A stretch of DNA of 64,000 nucleotides from Roseburia_C amylophila (GCF_025567465.1 NZ_JAOQKI010000002.1:62001-126000), one strand, 5' to 3'; counted from the stretch's first letter, positions 1 to 10,000 are shown. Translations and numbers: made by a program. Notes: generated from the letters alone by a model not told the origin.

Positions 1-725
1 TCTTCAATATGTGCCAAGAACTCACGGAAGCCCTCTTCCAGATAATCAATAAAATCCGGATAGCCAGCCCACATGTTCATAGATACATTTACATCCGGGT
101 GAATCCATTCTGCCACATCAGCTTCTTCACAATGTACTTTTCCTTTTTCATCGGCATAGATGCTGTGTGTCTCTAAAATTTTTTCAAGATAACCACTCTT
201 TTCATCTACCACACAGACACCACGGGTAACGGTTCCGTTATCACTCAGTGTGTTCTTCAGGACATATCCAGCCATTCCAAGGCGGAATCTTTCCTTATCC
301 TCTTCATGATTTACCAGAAAATCATGCATCTTTACAAATGCTTCTTTTCCGTAATAATCATCTGCATTGATGACTAAAAATGGTTCCTTCACTACGCCTT
401 TGCAGCATAATACTGCCTGACCGGTTCCCCATGGTTTTGTTCTGCCTTCCGGCACTGTAAAGCCTTCCGGTATATCATTGATATCCTGGAATACATAATC
501 TACTTCTACCTGTTTTCCGATTCTGTTTCCAATGATTTCTTTAAAATCCGCCTCAATATCCTTGCGAATGATAAATACAACCTTATCAAAACCTGCTTCC
601 ACCGCGTCATAAATGGAATAGTCCATAATAATCTCGCCGTTCGGTCCCATTTTCTCAAGCTGCTTAATTCCGCCGCCAAAACGGGAGCCAATGCCTGCCG
701 CCATAATAATCAGTGTTGTTTTCAT
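1..725 (-). CDS. Sugar-phosphate nucleotidyltransferase-like protein (partial)
   Basis: The 3' part runs off the window edge; about 241 residues are visible. The start ATG at 725 follows a GAGGAG ribosome site. The N terminus has the nucleotide-binding signature of the NTP-transferase fold: MAAGIGSRFGGG, then the lysine of IKQLEKMGPNGE, and further on a VINADDYYG segment that fits the metal-binding aspartates. Family members transfer a nucleotidyl group to a sugar phosphate or similar phosphorylated substrate in the cytoplasm. The substrate cannot be read from this fragment. It lies 131 bases downstream of purE on the same strand, so cotranscription is possible but not shown. Confidence 0.8.
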   Translation of the reverse strand, partial: MKTTLIIMAAGIGSRFGGGIKQLEKMGPNGEIIMDYSIYDAVEAGFDKVVFIIRKDIEADFKEIIGNRIGKQVEVDYVFQDINDIPEGFTVPEGRTKPWGTGQAVLCCKGVVKEPFLVINADDYYGKEAFVKMHDFLVNHEEDKERFRLGMAGYVLKNTLSDNGTVTRGVCVVDEKSGYLEKILETHSIYADEKGKVHCEEADVAEWIHPDVNVSMNMWAGYPDFIDYLEEGFREFLAHIE

Positions 726-856
726 TCGTATTCTCCTCAACCTTATTTTAAAACTTTTTTCTCTCTACCCTTTTCTTTTTTCCTCTATTTCACTGTTCTT
801 ACCTAATGATTTCTCCACTCGCCAGCTCTAAAAGCGTGTTGACTCACTTGTGCCTG

Positions 857-1363
857 CTATTTCATGTATTCTTTATAGCCGACTTCCTGAAGCTTCTTAT
901 CCTTTGCTTCTACCTGCTCTTTTAAATTCTTAGAATATTCTTTTAATCGTGCCAATAATGCATCATCTGATGTTGCAAGAATCTTTGCTGCAAGAATTCC
1001 TGCATTTGCGCCACCATTGATTGCAACGGTTGCTACCGGAATACCGGTCGGCATCTGTACGATAGAATAAAGAGAATCTCTTCCGCCTAAAGATGTGGTA
1101 TGCATTGGAATTCCGATTACCGGCATAGGGAAGATTGCTGCACACATTCCCGGAAGATGTGCTGCCATTCCTGCTCCTGCGATAATTACTTTAAATCCTT
1201 TGCTCTCTGCGCTCTTTGCATATTCAAAAAATACATCCGGCTCACGATGTGCGGAAATAATTGTCATCTCATACTCGATTCCAAGCTGTTCCAAAATATC
1301 TGCTGCTTTTGCCATTACAGGCATATCTGAATCACTGCCCATTACAATTCCTACTTTTGCCAT
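857..1363 (-). CDS. purE: N5-carboxyaminoimidazole ribonucleotide mutase
   Basis: PurE moves the carboxyl group of N5-CAIR to give CAIR in de novo purine synthesis. The 168-residue product has normal class I PurE length. It opens with VGIVMGSDSDMPVM and the SAHREPD motif, both part of the active site, and continues with GAGMAAHLPGM and the GIPM segment. The start at 1363 was chosen over an upstream in-frame start at 1450 because an AGGAG site sits just before it and PurE proteins begin close to this MAKVGIVMGSDSD motif. It is the last clear gene of the unit pyrE, vanZ-like, small membrane protein, M29 peptidase, purE, so pyrimidine and purine genes share one transcript here. No purK is in the window. 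Confidence 0.95.
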   Translation of the reverse strand: MAKVGIVMGSDSDMPVMAKAADILEQLGIEYEMTIISAHREPDVFFEYAKSAESKGFKVIIAGAGMAAHLPGMCAAIFPMPVIGIPMHTTSLGGRDSLYSIVQMPTGIPVATVAINGGANAGILAAKILATSDDALLARLKEYSKNLKEQVEAKDKKLQEVGYKEYMK

Positions 1364-1412
1364 TTTCTTTCTCCTTTTCTCATAGATACTTGTCCTTTTA
1401 GTATACACTGTT

Positions 1413-3506
1413 TTACGCCGGAAATGAAGTCTTATTTTCCAACGGCTCATTCAGTTTTTCTGTGCCCGGTACTACAAACCTGCCATCTCTTATAATATCC
1501 CCGGTACTGCCATCTGCCCGTTCGATATAAATGCAGTCTAATTCATCATACGGTATCGTAATATCCGTATGGCAGTTAAAGTATGCCTTACTTTCGTCTT
1601 CTTTCCGAAGAATTGAGATTTCATTATCCCTTGCCACAATTTCTTTTCCATCCGGATTATAAACCGGCGTATCCTCCGCCTGGGAATAACAGGTATCTCC
1701 CACTGCAAAATGTGGACCTGTCTTCTCTGCAATCAGAATCGGCAATTTATCTGCAATATCAAAGTCCTTTGCCATCCGGTATGCCGTGGTATTGGTTCCG
1801 ATAGCGAACTCCCCTAACGGCAGCGTATCATGATGCATCAGTACGTTATCATAAATATATTTCCGGTTCTCTTCTTCACTGTCAAAATTACTGCAGCTGT
1901 AATCCACAACTTTTCCATCTTCAAACGTCATTTTCAGGTTCTCATAACGGAGTCCGTTAAGATAGACATAAGATACATGCAGTACTCCGTGGGTTCCGGT
2001 CAGCACCGGTGAAGTAAACACTTCCCCTACCGGAATATTGACATCTGCCACGCAATTTTCAAAGATAGTCTCTTTCTGTGGATTCTTAAGGCGGTATAAT
2101 TCCACTGTCATATCTGTTTCGTTATCGCCTTTTCCTCTGATATGTGCCCTGACTCCCTGGTCTAATACTTCAATAATTTTCGCCTGCATATCCCGGTACA
2201 GGGTATAATCCAGTGTATTTAATTCTACCGTCTTATCAAAAATTTCTTCAAAGTTGCTGCCAATCTGCGGGAGCGGATAAGCAATAATCGTAAAGCTTCT
2301 TTCCTCTCCCTTAATATACTGATTGGTAATCTGCCCAGCCTGTGACGCATAATAGACATTTAATTCATTCTGCTTGTCGCTGTAATGGCAGGCAGTTTTT
2401 TTATTTTCCGGTTCAAATAACGTTTCTCCGAACACCTCGATTACAGCCGGACCTGCGTAGCCTGCTGCAAGTTCTTTCTTATCTTCATATACAGTCCGGA
2501 GTGTCTCTAATCGGCGTTCCACAAAGGCTTTGTCTAAATATACTGCTTTATCTGCTTTATGGTCATAATCAAACTGACGGTTCACAGAAGTCGCATAGCA
2601 GCCCCGCTTGGAGTTGCCGCGGTTACGGAAGGAAGAAAACGCCTCCCGGTAAATCGTCGGTTTTAATCCCATCTTCTCAAAATTTGCAATTGCTGCCCGC
2701 ACCATACGTTCCATTCCGATGGCATACTCCACATTTACGGTAGATTTTATGGATAAGTCTTTTCCGGTAGTAACAAATCCAATCCGGTAGCCTTCCGTAT
2801 AAGTATCCGCCATTGCCTGAATCTTCTCCTGCGGAAGCTGGTTCATATACTCTGCCATACGGATTTCATTTTCTCCGATAGGCTCTCCATAATAATAAAG
2901 GTATTTTAAATCCTGTAAATCAGAATCCATTACTATCCGGGTAAAGAAATCCCGGCTGGCATCTACCATTTCACAGACGCTGCGCTCGGTAAACAATTCA
3001 CTGTAATCGTGGAAAAACCAGTAAATTGCCTGCTGCACTTCTTTCGGGGTTGTTCCCTCTTCGTCATTAAAACAGGTATAAACCTGGATAAACAATTCAC
3101 AGAAGCAGGTATAGGCTTCCACATCGCCCTCATAAGCATAAGGAATCAGGCTCCGAAGCTCTGCATAGAGCATGCTAAGGAGTGTGCCGTATTCCTCGCC
3201 CAGGGTTTCACAGGCATAATCCGGGTTGGCATAGCTTTCTTTATAATGTTCCGGCAGAATGTCCTCATACAATGCTTCATTTATCTTCTGTAATGTTTCC
3301 CTGCTCTGGCTGCAGAAGCTGTCATTTAATACCTGCCGCAATACTTCTTCCGTTTTTACAATAAATGCTGCTGTTCCTTTAAAATAAGCACGGAACGGCT
3401 CACAAACCTCCGGTTCTGCCGCAAGTTCATGTATCCGCTCCGTCACCAAATCCAGTCGTTCTGTAATTGCTTCTCTTTCTTCTGCGTTTAAATTCTGATA
3501 TTCCAT
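1413..3506 (-). CDS. M29 family aminopeptidase with long N-terminal extension
   Basis: The C-terminal half matches the M29 (thermophilic-type) metallo-aminopeptidases, which remove N-terminal residues from peptides in the cytoplasm. Visible landmarks are GEVFTSPV, LTGTHG, GEFAIGTN, TGPHFAVGDTCYS and HTDITI, a run of acidic and histidine residues that fits the metal site. At 697 residues it is much longer than the roughly 400-residue founding members; the first 290 or so residues are acidic, helical-looking and not recognisable to me. The start at 3506 follows AAAGGATAGAAAGT. It lies 30 bases after the small membrane protein gene and 49 before purE, within the same unit. Confidence 0.85.
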   Translation of the reverse strand: MEYQNLNAEEREAITERLDLVTERIHELAAEPEVCEPFRAYFKGTAAFIVKTEEVLRQVLNDSFCSQSRETLQKINEALYEDILPEHYKESYANPDYACETLGEEYGTLLSMLYAELRSLIPYAYEGDVEAYTCFCELFIQVYTCFNDEEGTTPKEVQQAIYWFFHDYSELFTERSVCEMVDASRDFFTRIVMDSDLQDLKYLYYYGEPIGENEIRMAEYMNQLPQEKIQAMADTYTEGYRIGFVTTGKDLSIKSTVNVEYAIGMERMVRAAIANFEKMGLKPTIYREAFSSFRNRGNSKRGCYATSVNRQFDYDHKADKAVYLDKAFVERRLETLRTVYEDKKELAAGYAGPAVIEVFGETLFEPENKKTACHYSDKQNELNVYYASQAGQITNQYIKGEERSFTIIAYPLPQIGSNFEEIFDKTVELNTLDYTLYRDMQAKIIEVLDQGVRAHIRGKGDNETDMTVELYRLKNPQKETIFENCVADVNIPVGEVFTSPVLTGTHGVLHVSYVYLNGLRYENLKMTFEDGKVVDYSCSNFDSEEENRKYIYDNVLMHHDTLPLGEFAIGTNTTAYRMAKDFDIADKLPILIAEKTGPHFAVGDTCYSQAEDTPVYNPDGKEIVARDNEISILRKEDESKAYFNCHTDITIPYDELDCIYIERADGSTGDIIRDGRFVVPGTEKLNEPLENKTSFPA

Positions 3507-3536
3507 ACTTTCTATCCTTTATATTTCTAATTTTGC

Positions 3537-3869
3537 CTACAACAGAATACCGCCTGCATAGACAGCAATCCAGATAAGCAGTGAAAAAATTGACAAAAAT
3601 GTAGCAGCATACGGAATGCTGCGAAATGAATTTTCCTCCTTCAGGCTTATGATTGCAAGAATCACTGCGGCTAATGCTGCAAAAAAGGCAAGGATTCCAT
3701 AGCAGGCTATGTATATGCTTAAATTACCGGCACTTCTGAATGCAAGAACTACCATCACCACAAAACTGACCAGTGACAGTAGTGCCAGAACAAGTGCTGT
3801 AATTCCTCTTTTTGAAAGTGTCTTTTCTGTAAATTTATATTTTCTGTATCCTCTTCGTCTTTTTCTCAT
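3537..3869 (-). CDS. Small membrane protein, DUF6142-like
   Basis: A 110-residue protein with a strongly basic N terminus (RKRRRGYRKYK) followed by three hydrophobic segments at about residues 24-44, 51-72 and 84-108. The pattern, including the basic start and the LALLSLVSF segment, resembles the DUF6142 family of clostridial membrane proteins; I make this match from memory of the family. A GGGAGAAAG ribosome site precedes the ATG at 3869. It sits 32 bases after the vanZ-like gene and 30 before the aminopeptidase gene. No function can be assigned. Confidence 0.75.
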   Translation of the reverse strand: MRKRRRGYRKYKFTEKTLSKRGITALVLALLSLVSFVVMVVLAFRSAGNLSIYIACYGILAFFAALAAVILAIISLKEENSFRSIPYAATFLSIFSLLIWIAVYAGGILL

Positions 3870-3901
3870 GTTCTTTCTCCCGATACATTTTGTACCGAAG
3901 T

Positions 3902-4372
3902 CTATTCTTTCTGCTCAAATTTGTGACACCGGATATGATTTGCCAGCAAAAATCCAACATATCCAATTGCCCCGCCGATGGTATTTAAAATCAGATCATC
4001 TACATCAAAGCTTCCTACCTTGGATACAAGCTGTACCAGTTCTACCAGCAGACTGAAGTCAAAACTCAAAAGCACTACCCGGTAGAACTTTCTCTGGTTA
4101 TGTGCCAGTAATGGCAGAAGCATTCCATAAGGAATAAAAGCGACAATATTTCCCAGAAGGTTAAAGCAGACTGCTTTCGCGCCCAGTGCCTTCCGGTAAA
4201 TAATAAACCGCTTGATTTCTTTTAAGGGCATAAGATTATAATGGTAGCTTCTTTCGGAATAGGTTCTTCCCATCATTTCTGAGAAGAACAGGAAATAGCA
4301 AAGCAGACCCAGATATATTACGAATAAAATCCATGCTCCGATACGAAGCAGTTTTCTCGTCTTCTGACTCAA
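3902..4372 (-). CDS. VanZ-like family membrane protein
   Basis: A 156-residue protein with about four hydrophobic helices and the VanZ-like hallmarks NLLGNIVAFIPYGMLLP in the middle and DVDDLILNTIGGAIGY near the C terminus. VanZ-like proteins are polytopic membrane proteins; the founding member gives low-level teicoplanin resistance, but most family members have no known role, so no resistance claim is made. The start codon is TTG at 4372 behind GGGGAAAAG; no ATG lies nearby. It follows pyrE by 28 bases in the same unit. Confidence 0.85.
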   Translation of the reverse strand: MSQKTRKLLRIGAWILFVIYLGLLCYFLFFSEMMGRTYSERSYHYNLMPLKEIKRFIIYRKALGAKAVCFNLLGNIVAFIPYGMLLPLLAHNQRKFYRVVLLSFDFSLLVELVQLVSKVGSFDVDDLILNTIGGAIGYVGFLLANHIRCHKFEQKE

Positions 4373-4400
4373 TTTCTTTTCCCCATTTCATTTTTGCTGT

Positions 4401-5078
4401 TTATTTTGCCCCATACTGCTCATAATATTTATCAATTGCTTCTTTCATCTTATCATCAATGATAAGCCTGCCCTGGCATGGACGGTTGTATAAACACTCT
4501 ACCACATCTGCCATGCTGACAATTGCATTTGCAGGGAAACCATATTTCTCCTGAATCTCATCGAGTGCACATTTGTCTGTCTCAAGTCCTTTTTCCATAC
4601 GGTTTAAGGATACCATCAGTCCAAGAATGGTTACATCTCCCTGTGCCTGAATGATTGGGAATGTCTCCTGAATAGATTTTCCGGATGTCGTTACATCCTC
4701 AATAATAACAACACGGTCACCATCTTTGATTTTGCTTCCAAGCAAAATTCCGGTATCGCCATGGTCTTTTACTTCTTTACGGTTAGAACAGTAGCGAATC
4801 TCTTTGCCATAAAGACGACTGAATGCGATTGTTGTTGCAACAGAAAGCGGAATTCCCTTATATGCCGGTCCAAACAGTACATCAAAATCAGTACCATAGT
4901 GGTCGTGAATTGCTTTTGCATAATATTCTCCAAGGCGGGATAACTGTGAACCGGTTACATATGCACCTGCATTCATAAAAAATGGTGACTTTCTTCCACT
5001 CTTTAATGTAAAGTCACCAAACTTCAAAACCTCACTCTCCACCATAAATTCGATAAACTCTTTTTTATATGCTTCCAT
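4401..5078 (-). CDS. pyrE: Orotate phosphoribosyltransferase
   Basis: PyrE joins orotate to PRPP to make OMP, the fifth step of UMP synthesis. The 225-residue product has the PRPP-binding motif VVIIEDVTTSGKS with its two adjacent acidic residues, the GPAYKGIPL segment and the LKSGRKSPFF N-terminal motif. The start at 5078 was chosen because AGGAGG lies seven bases upstream; the reading frame continues 13 codons further up without a comparable site. pyrE heads its own operon here, with a good promoter at 5239-5267, and is about 15 kb from pyrD. In many related genomes pyrE directly follows pyrD, so the separation is probably secondary. Confidence 0.96.
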   Translation of the reverse strand: MEAYKKEFIEFMVESEVLKFGDFTLKSGRKSPFFMNAGAYVTGSQLSRLGEYYAKAIHDHYGTDFDVLFGPAYKGIPLSVATTIAFSRLYGKEIRYCSNRKEVKDHGDTGILLGSKIKDGDRVVIIEDVTTSGKSIQETFPIIQAQGDVTILGLMVSLNRMEKGLETDKCALDEIQEKYGFPANAIVSMADVVECLYNRPCQGRLIIDDKMKEAIDKYYEQYGAK

Positions 5079-5137
5079 TTTATTAAAACCTCCTGATTTT
5101 AAGCCATTCTTCGGCATTTTGTATTTTAAATTTTGCT

Positions 5138-5176
5138 TTACTGTGCCACAACTGTACCATTTAACGATTTACCCAT
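5138..5176 (-). CDS. Possible 12-codon leader peptide upstream of pyrE
   Basis: Between the pyrE promoter and pyrE there is an ATG at 5176 preceded by AGAAAGGATTG, a plausible ribosome site, opening a frame MGKSLNGTVVAQ and then a stop. It ends 59 bases before the pyrE start. It could be a regulatory leader peptide, a remnant of an older gene junction, or chance. Confidence 0.3.
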   Translation of the reverse strand: MGKSLNGTVVAQ

Positions 5177-5238
5177 ATATATCAATCCTTTCTGATTTGT
5201 TCAGCAAACCAAAAAGTTAAGCATAGATATACTTTCTT

Positions 5239-5267
5239 AGCATACCACCAAATTCACTTTTTTTCAA
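5239..5267 (-). promoter_or_regulatory. Promoter for the pyrE operon
   Basis: TTGAAA at 5267-5262, a 17-base spacer and TATGCT at 5244-5239 on the minus strand make a good housekeeping promoter, giving a leader of roughly 150 bases before pyrE. No PyrR-type anti-terminator or terminator pair was seen in the leader. Confidence 0.65.
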
Positions 5268-5577
5268 CTGACAAATCATCATATTCATTGTTCATATTCA
5301 TTGTTTCCAAATCTATTCTCATATGACAGTTCTGGTTTCAAGTCAACTTTCCATTCCATTAAATCTTATGGTTGACATTGTAAGAGCTGACATATATATC
5401 TTCTTCCACCTCTCCCTTCTTTTGAGGTCACAAACTGTGACCTCAAACAGTATCATCGTGTTCCTTCTTGTTTTGCTTCCCACTCTTCCACCGTTCGAAG
5501 TGGTATCTGAAAATTGTTTTTCTTCCTTTACAACAAATATGGAGCAGATTTCTCTGCCCCATACGCACACCTTATAA
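5268..5577. other. Intergenic AT-rich stretch with one palindrome
   Basis: No convincing gene is seen; short open frames here lack ribosome sites and family features. A perfect 12-base inverted repeat with a 3-base centre lies at 5421-5447 (arm TTTGAGGTCACA). A weak hairpin, GGGGCAG/CTGCTCC read on the minus strand at about 5543-5562, lies just after the stop of the transposase-family gene and may end its transcript. Confidence 0.5.
5421..5447. repeat. Perfect 12-base inverted repeat
   Basis: Arms TTTGAGGTCACA and TGTGACCTCAAA flank a 3-base centre. There is no T-run on either side, so it is a poor intrinsic terminator. It could be an operator or a scar of element movement. Confidence 0.5.
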
Positions 5578-6378
5578 TCAGGCAAGAACTGCTTCCTGCT
5601 TTACGATTTCTTTCACTTCATCCAAAGACAAGCCGGAATAACGTGCCATTTTCTCAACGGATGTTTCGCCATCACGAATCATACGAACAACGAACTCACG
5701 TGTTACTTCTTCACGCTCCTGATTTCTCATTTCTTCAATTGCTTTGCACATACTCTCAACTCCTTTCGCATCTTCCTTGAAGTATCTGACTCTGTCTGCC
5801 AGTTTTCCATAAAACATATCATCCGCATCGGTACAGGAAAAATCATGCATCAGCTTCCCGATATCCGAATCCCCTCGATATGCTCCATTCACATACAGGA
5901 TGTGGGAACCATCATCAAAAAATTCATCGGTTTCCAGAATTTTTCTCTCTACTCTGTATATCGGCTCTCCTTTTCCTATCACATCATGCTCCGTAATAAA
6001 TATCACATATGTTTCCGGAAGAAAATTGACATCTTCCTGTGGTGCAAGTGCATTGGCATCCAACATACTGCTGTTGTGTCTTGCACGCTTTCGTCCTGCT
6101 CCCTTATCCGCTCGCTGCACCTCTATATCGTATTCCTTATTCTCAGAATCCGTAGCCTTTACATCCAGCCTAACGGAACGCCCCTGCAAATTCTGGATGA
6201 CATATTCCGTTTTAGAATGAAGAACCTTAAGGTCCTCTTTATTCATTATAATACGCAGAACAAGCTCCGCACATTCATCATGATCTTCAAAGCATTTCTT
6301 CAAAAAATCGTCATCAAACAGGCGAAATTCTCTTATTCTCTGCATATCCTGCTCGTGTTTTTGTTGCTTTGTCAGCAT
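5578..6378 (-). CDS. PD-(D/E)XK nuclease family transposase (Rpn-like)
   Basis: A 266-residue protein of the PDDEXK_2/Rpn group, proteins related to recombination-promoting nucleases. It has RLDVKATDSENKEYDIEVQ, in which the aspartate and the E-x-Q form the nuclease core, followed by the family's RARHNSSMLDA segment. The C terminus ends in a small helical domain with a GLSLDEV turn, typical of these proteins. The start at 6378 follows GGAGGTG; an in-frame start 25 codons upstream has no site. It appears intact. No terminal inverted repeats flank it. It sits between pyrE and the GC-rich island. A second, different member lies at 45209-46024. Confidence 0.85.
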   Translation of the reverse strand: MLTKQQKHEQDMQRIREFRLFDDDFLKKCFEDHDECAELVLRIIMNKEDLKVLHSKTEYVIQNLQGRSVRLDVKATDSENKEYDIEVQRADKGAGRKRARHNSSMLDANALAPQEDVNFLPETYVIFITEHDVIGKGEPIYRVERKILETDEFFDDGSHILYVNGAYRGDSDIGKLMHDFSCTDADDMFYGKLADRVRYFKEDAKGVESMCKAIEEMRNQEREEVTREFVVRMIRDGETSVEKMARYSGLSLDEVKEIVKQEAVLA

Positions 6379-6561
6379 TCTTATCACCTCCAAATCTCTT
6401 CGGTGTTCTTCCTGTATTTCTGACCTCTGGTTATAGTATACACGAAAAAACACCTCCTGCCTACTAATTAATTTGTGAAATTTTAATAACCTCTTTCACA
6501 ATCATATCTCTTTAAAATTCCATACAATCTCCACCCTGTTATCTGTGTGTTCTGTTGTATT

Positions 6562-6999
6562 TCACACGATAATCATATTCCTCCGTAAAATCATCATAGG
6601 CGGACATCTTGTAACGCATACTCCGCTCAGCTCGTATGTCCTGCCGACCGTGCCCTCGCCACCGATCAAGGTAAGGGTATTTCCATCAACGGTAAATTCA
6701 TATTCGGAATCCCGCACCGACTCGTTGGCGTAATCGATCATGAGCTTGTTGCCGTCGATGGTATAGGCGAAATCGTAGGATATGGAGGGCAGCTCCAGTG
6801 CGGCGATCGCACCGCAAAGCACCATACGGCGCTGCGTCTGTTTTTTCTTCCTTTTTCTGATTCTCTCTACCGTTTGATCTGACTTGTTCGTGAATCGTCC
6901 CGGCGGTTGCTGCCTGATGGGGCGGTTCGATTGATAATCCTGCATCATGTGGTTCTTCTCCAGTCCAAGCGAAAGGGCGATGACGGCAATGTCCGTCAC
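6562..6999 (-). pseudogene. Broken fusion: basic N terminus joined to a DUF5640-like domain
   Basis: A 145-codon frame beginning 30 bases after the giant surface protein gene. The first 70 codons are very basic (RIRKRKKKQTQRR) and run into what looks like the first third of a membrane helix (MVLCGAIAALEL). That helix breaks off directly into a beta-rich domain (ISYDFAYTIDGNKL, then EYEFTVDGNTLTLIGGEGT and TYEL) resembling DUF5640, a domain usually found at the end of secreted clostridial proteins. After TYELSG the frame runs into unrelated AT-rich host-like sequence. The simplest reading is an internal deletion that fused two halves, plus loss of the true stop at the island edge. It has the GC-rich composition of the island. 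A start codon with a good ribosome site is not evident. Confidence 0.55.
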
Positions 7000-7028
7000 C
7001 GCCCTTTGCTCAAAGGTTCGCAGCTGAT

Positions 7029-10000
7029 TTATTCAGCGTTTTCTTTCTTCTTTTTGCTGTAAACGTTGATGCCGATTACTGCGCCGCCGCTGATAAACAG
7101 CAGTGCGATCCAGAGGATCATATTGCTGTTGTCACCGGTTTTCGGGCTTTCTGCGCCGGTGTCCGGGTTGGTTTGCGTAGGATCGGTCGGTTTTGTTGTG
7201 GAGCCGGCAGCCGGAATCTCAACTGCCGCCTTCTTGTAGCCGCAAACCTTGCACTCCTCATGCCTGGAGCCCTTTAGGGTTGCGGTCGCTTCCTTATCTA
7301 CCACCCACTTGAAGCTATGTACTGCAACATCGTCCTTGTCACCGCAGGAGCACTCATGCCAGTGGTTGTCGGCGTCGTACTTCCACTCGCTGCCGTAGCT
7401 GTGAGTATGCTCACCGCCGCCTGTGCCACTATTGCGCAGAATCGTCAGCGTGTAGGTTTTAGCACCGATTTCCACGACAATGTCGGTTGTGCCGCTGTCG
7501 GGGATGGCAACGGTTGCGCTGCCGCCGGTGGACAGAGCCTGTCCGTTGATGCTCACGGGCTCGCCGTTTCCAGACACCGCTGTGACTAGCGTAGATGTTG
7601 CTCCGCTATCATTTTGCAGCGTATAGGTATAGTTCGTTCCGTTGGCGGTAAAATCGCCGATCCCCACTGCCAGACCTTCAAAGGTCAGAAGGTCATTACC
7701 GGGCACTGCGACTCGCACCACTACGCGGGTGCCAAGCTGGGAGAAGGTGACGGTTTCCGTCCGGAAGGTTTCCCCGGAGATGGCACCGCCAATACTGGTC
7801 TTTTTCGTTTCCAGAACGGTCCCGGCAGCATCCAGCAGCGTGGCCACCAGCGTTGCGCTAGTCTGAGACTGCAGGGAGTTGTTGCGCAGGGTAATGGCGG
7901 CGGTGCTGTGACCGTTGCCGTCGTTCCCCTGTGTCACATCCATAGTCATCCGCTCTCCGGTGCGGGCCAGTGCGCCGGTCATATGGACGCTGGCCTCGCT
8001 GTCACTGCCGTCATACTCCGGCAGGCGCTGATTGCTTCCTGTTCCACCGATCTGACCTTCCACCCACGCCTCGGCGTACAGATAGGTACCCACATTGGGG
8101 ATCTCGGTTTTGCCAATGGATGTCATATACCCGCCCAGATCATAGGTCAGGTCCAGTGTAAAGGTTCCCTGATCGATGCGGGCGAGGGCGCTGTCTTCGG
8201 AAATGGTAATTTCATTATCGCGAACCGATACGCCGTTTGTGGCGCAGTCTACCGCTGCAGATTGGGTATGCAGATCGTCCGCATAGAACGCAAGCTTCAC
8301 CTCGCGGTTCTTTCCGCCGGCCAGCGTGGCGGCAGAGGAATTATATAGGGTCATGCGCACCGTGCGTTTGCCGGCACTCTCCGCAATCACTTCCATTTGC
8401 GAGATGCCAATGTCTGGATAATCCAGATACACTGTGCCGTTTTCGTTGATGCCGCCGGCGGCGGTGATGGTATAGCTCGGGTCGGTCACGCGATCCTTCA
8501 CATGGTGCCAGACGGTAAGGGTGGTGCTTTCATTGGGCAGCAGTGTTTCCGTAAGGGTGACGGTTTCCCCGCTGTCAAGGCTGACCGTTAAGCTTGTCAC
8601 ATCGTTCAGCCCGGTGTTGCGGATGGTAAAGCGAATGGGTGTCAGGCTGTTCAATGCCAGCGTTGCATAATCCACACCGATCTGTTCCACAGCCACCGCA
8701 TCGGTGATAAAATTAGAGGTAGCAGTATAGAGGATCGTTTCCTCCCCCGGAACGGTCACGCCGCCGATTACCTCTGGGTTTTTATCGTCATACCGGGTTG
8801 CCTGAATGGCAGCCTGCACCTGATTGGTGCCGCTGACATAGGCATCAAAATGGTCAGCCAGCGTGCGATCCGGCAGCTCTGCCAGTTCCAATGGTGCAGA
8901 CAGAGTGTAGGTATTTGTGGCATAGCGCAGCTTGGCCGCCTTCAAAATGCCGTGATCTACCGCGCCGTTGGCATCATTGACAGTCTCATTCCAGACGATG
9001 GTAAGATCATTGAGGCTGCGATGATCCCCACTGAGGGAAGCGAAGCGGAAGTCTCCGCCCACGACGGCGTTGCCGCTGCTGGTCAGGGCAGACAGAGAGC
9101 CGGGGAAACTGTTGGACATGGTGCCGCTGCCGTCCACAGCCAACAGCTGGATATCGCTGCTGCCGTCTCGGACACTATGCCAACCGATGACAAATCGGTC
9201 ATCCCCGCTGCCGAAGTTGGCTGCAACGACCTGGGGGTTTTCGTCAAGATTGCTGTCACAGGTCGCCAGCATGGCTGTACCGGGAGTTCCGTCAGCAGCC
9301 ACGGTACAATAGGCGATCTCGTAGGCGGAGGTATCTCCGGTTCCGCTGCGGTCCAGCGAGTAAACCGCCATAGCGGTTCCGTCGGGCAGCATGGCCGCCT
9401 GCAACGCCTTCACGCTGCCAGTAGCACCGTTATAAAGCATTTTGGACTCGCTCCAGGTGCCGTTACTGCTGTCATAGCAACGGTACATGATACAATCTCT
9501 GGTCGTGAAGTTCAGCAGGTTGTTGCTGTCCTGCGTACCGGGATCGGGGGTGTAGACGCTGCGCCAGAACACGATGGCCTTGCCGTCGCCGCCCACTGCC
9601 GTGGCTGGGGCCAGATCCGGCATGCCGTCGTTGGTTAGGCGGGTGGAAGTCCAGGTTGTGCCGTCATAGACGGACACTACGATTTCCGTGCTGTTCATCA
9701 GCAGGTTTTGCTCTTCCAATGTCACGGAATCACCGGCATTTTTACCCGGCAGGTCGGTGCCCATGCGAACCCAAGCCGCCGCCGCGAAGCTGCCAGTGCC
9801 AGACAAAGAAACGCTCGTGTCACCGTAGCCGGGGAACTCTGTGGAAGCGTCAATTTCACTGGAGAGAGTATAGACGCCGCCATTGAGGGTGGAGAAATGC
9901 GCCCGGCTGTCGTAAATACTGCTGCTGTTGCCGTCGTTGATGTAGGCCAATACCTTCCCGTCATCGCTGAGCTGTGGATAGGATGTGGGGTTGGCATTGG

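Noticed and set aside
3902..4372. Glycopeptide resistance function for the VanZ-like gene
   Set aside because: Only the VanZ-like domain is shared; no vanHAX-type genes are nearby and most family members have no resistance role.
5343..5585. 80-codon open frame after the first transposase gene
   Set aside because: No ribosome site, no family features, odd composition, and the perfect palindrome at 5421-5447 lies within it.
7614..8348. Long plus-strand frames opposite the giant surface protein gene
   Set aside because: They are shadows caused by GC-rich codons of the minus-strand gene; sequences are rich in Gly, His and Cys without domain patterns.
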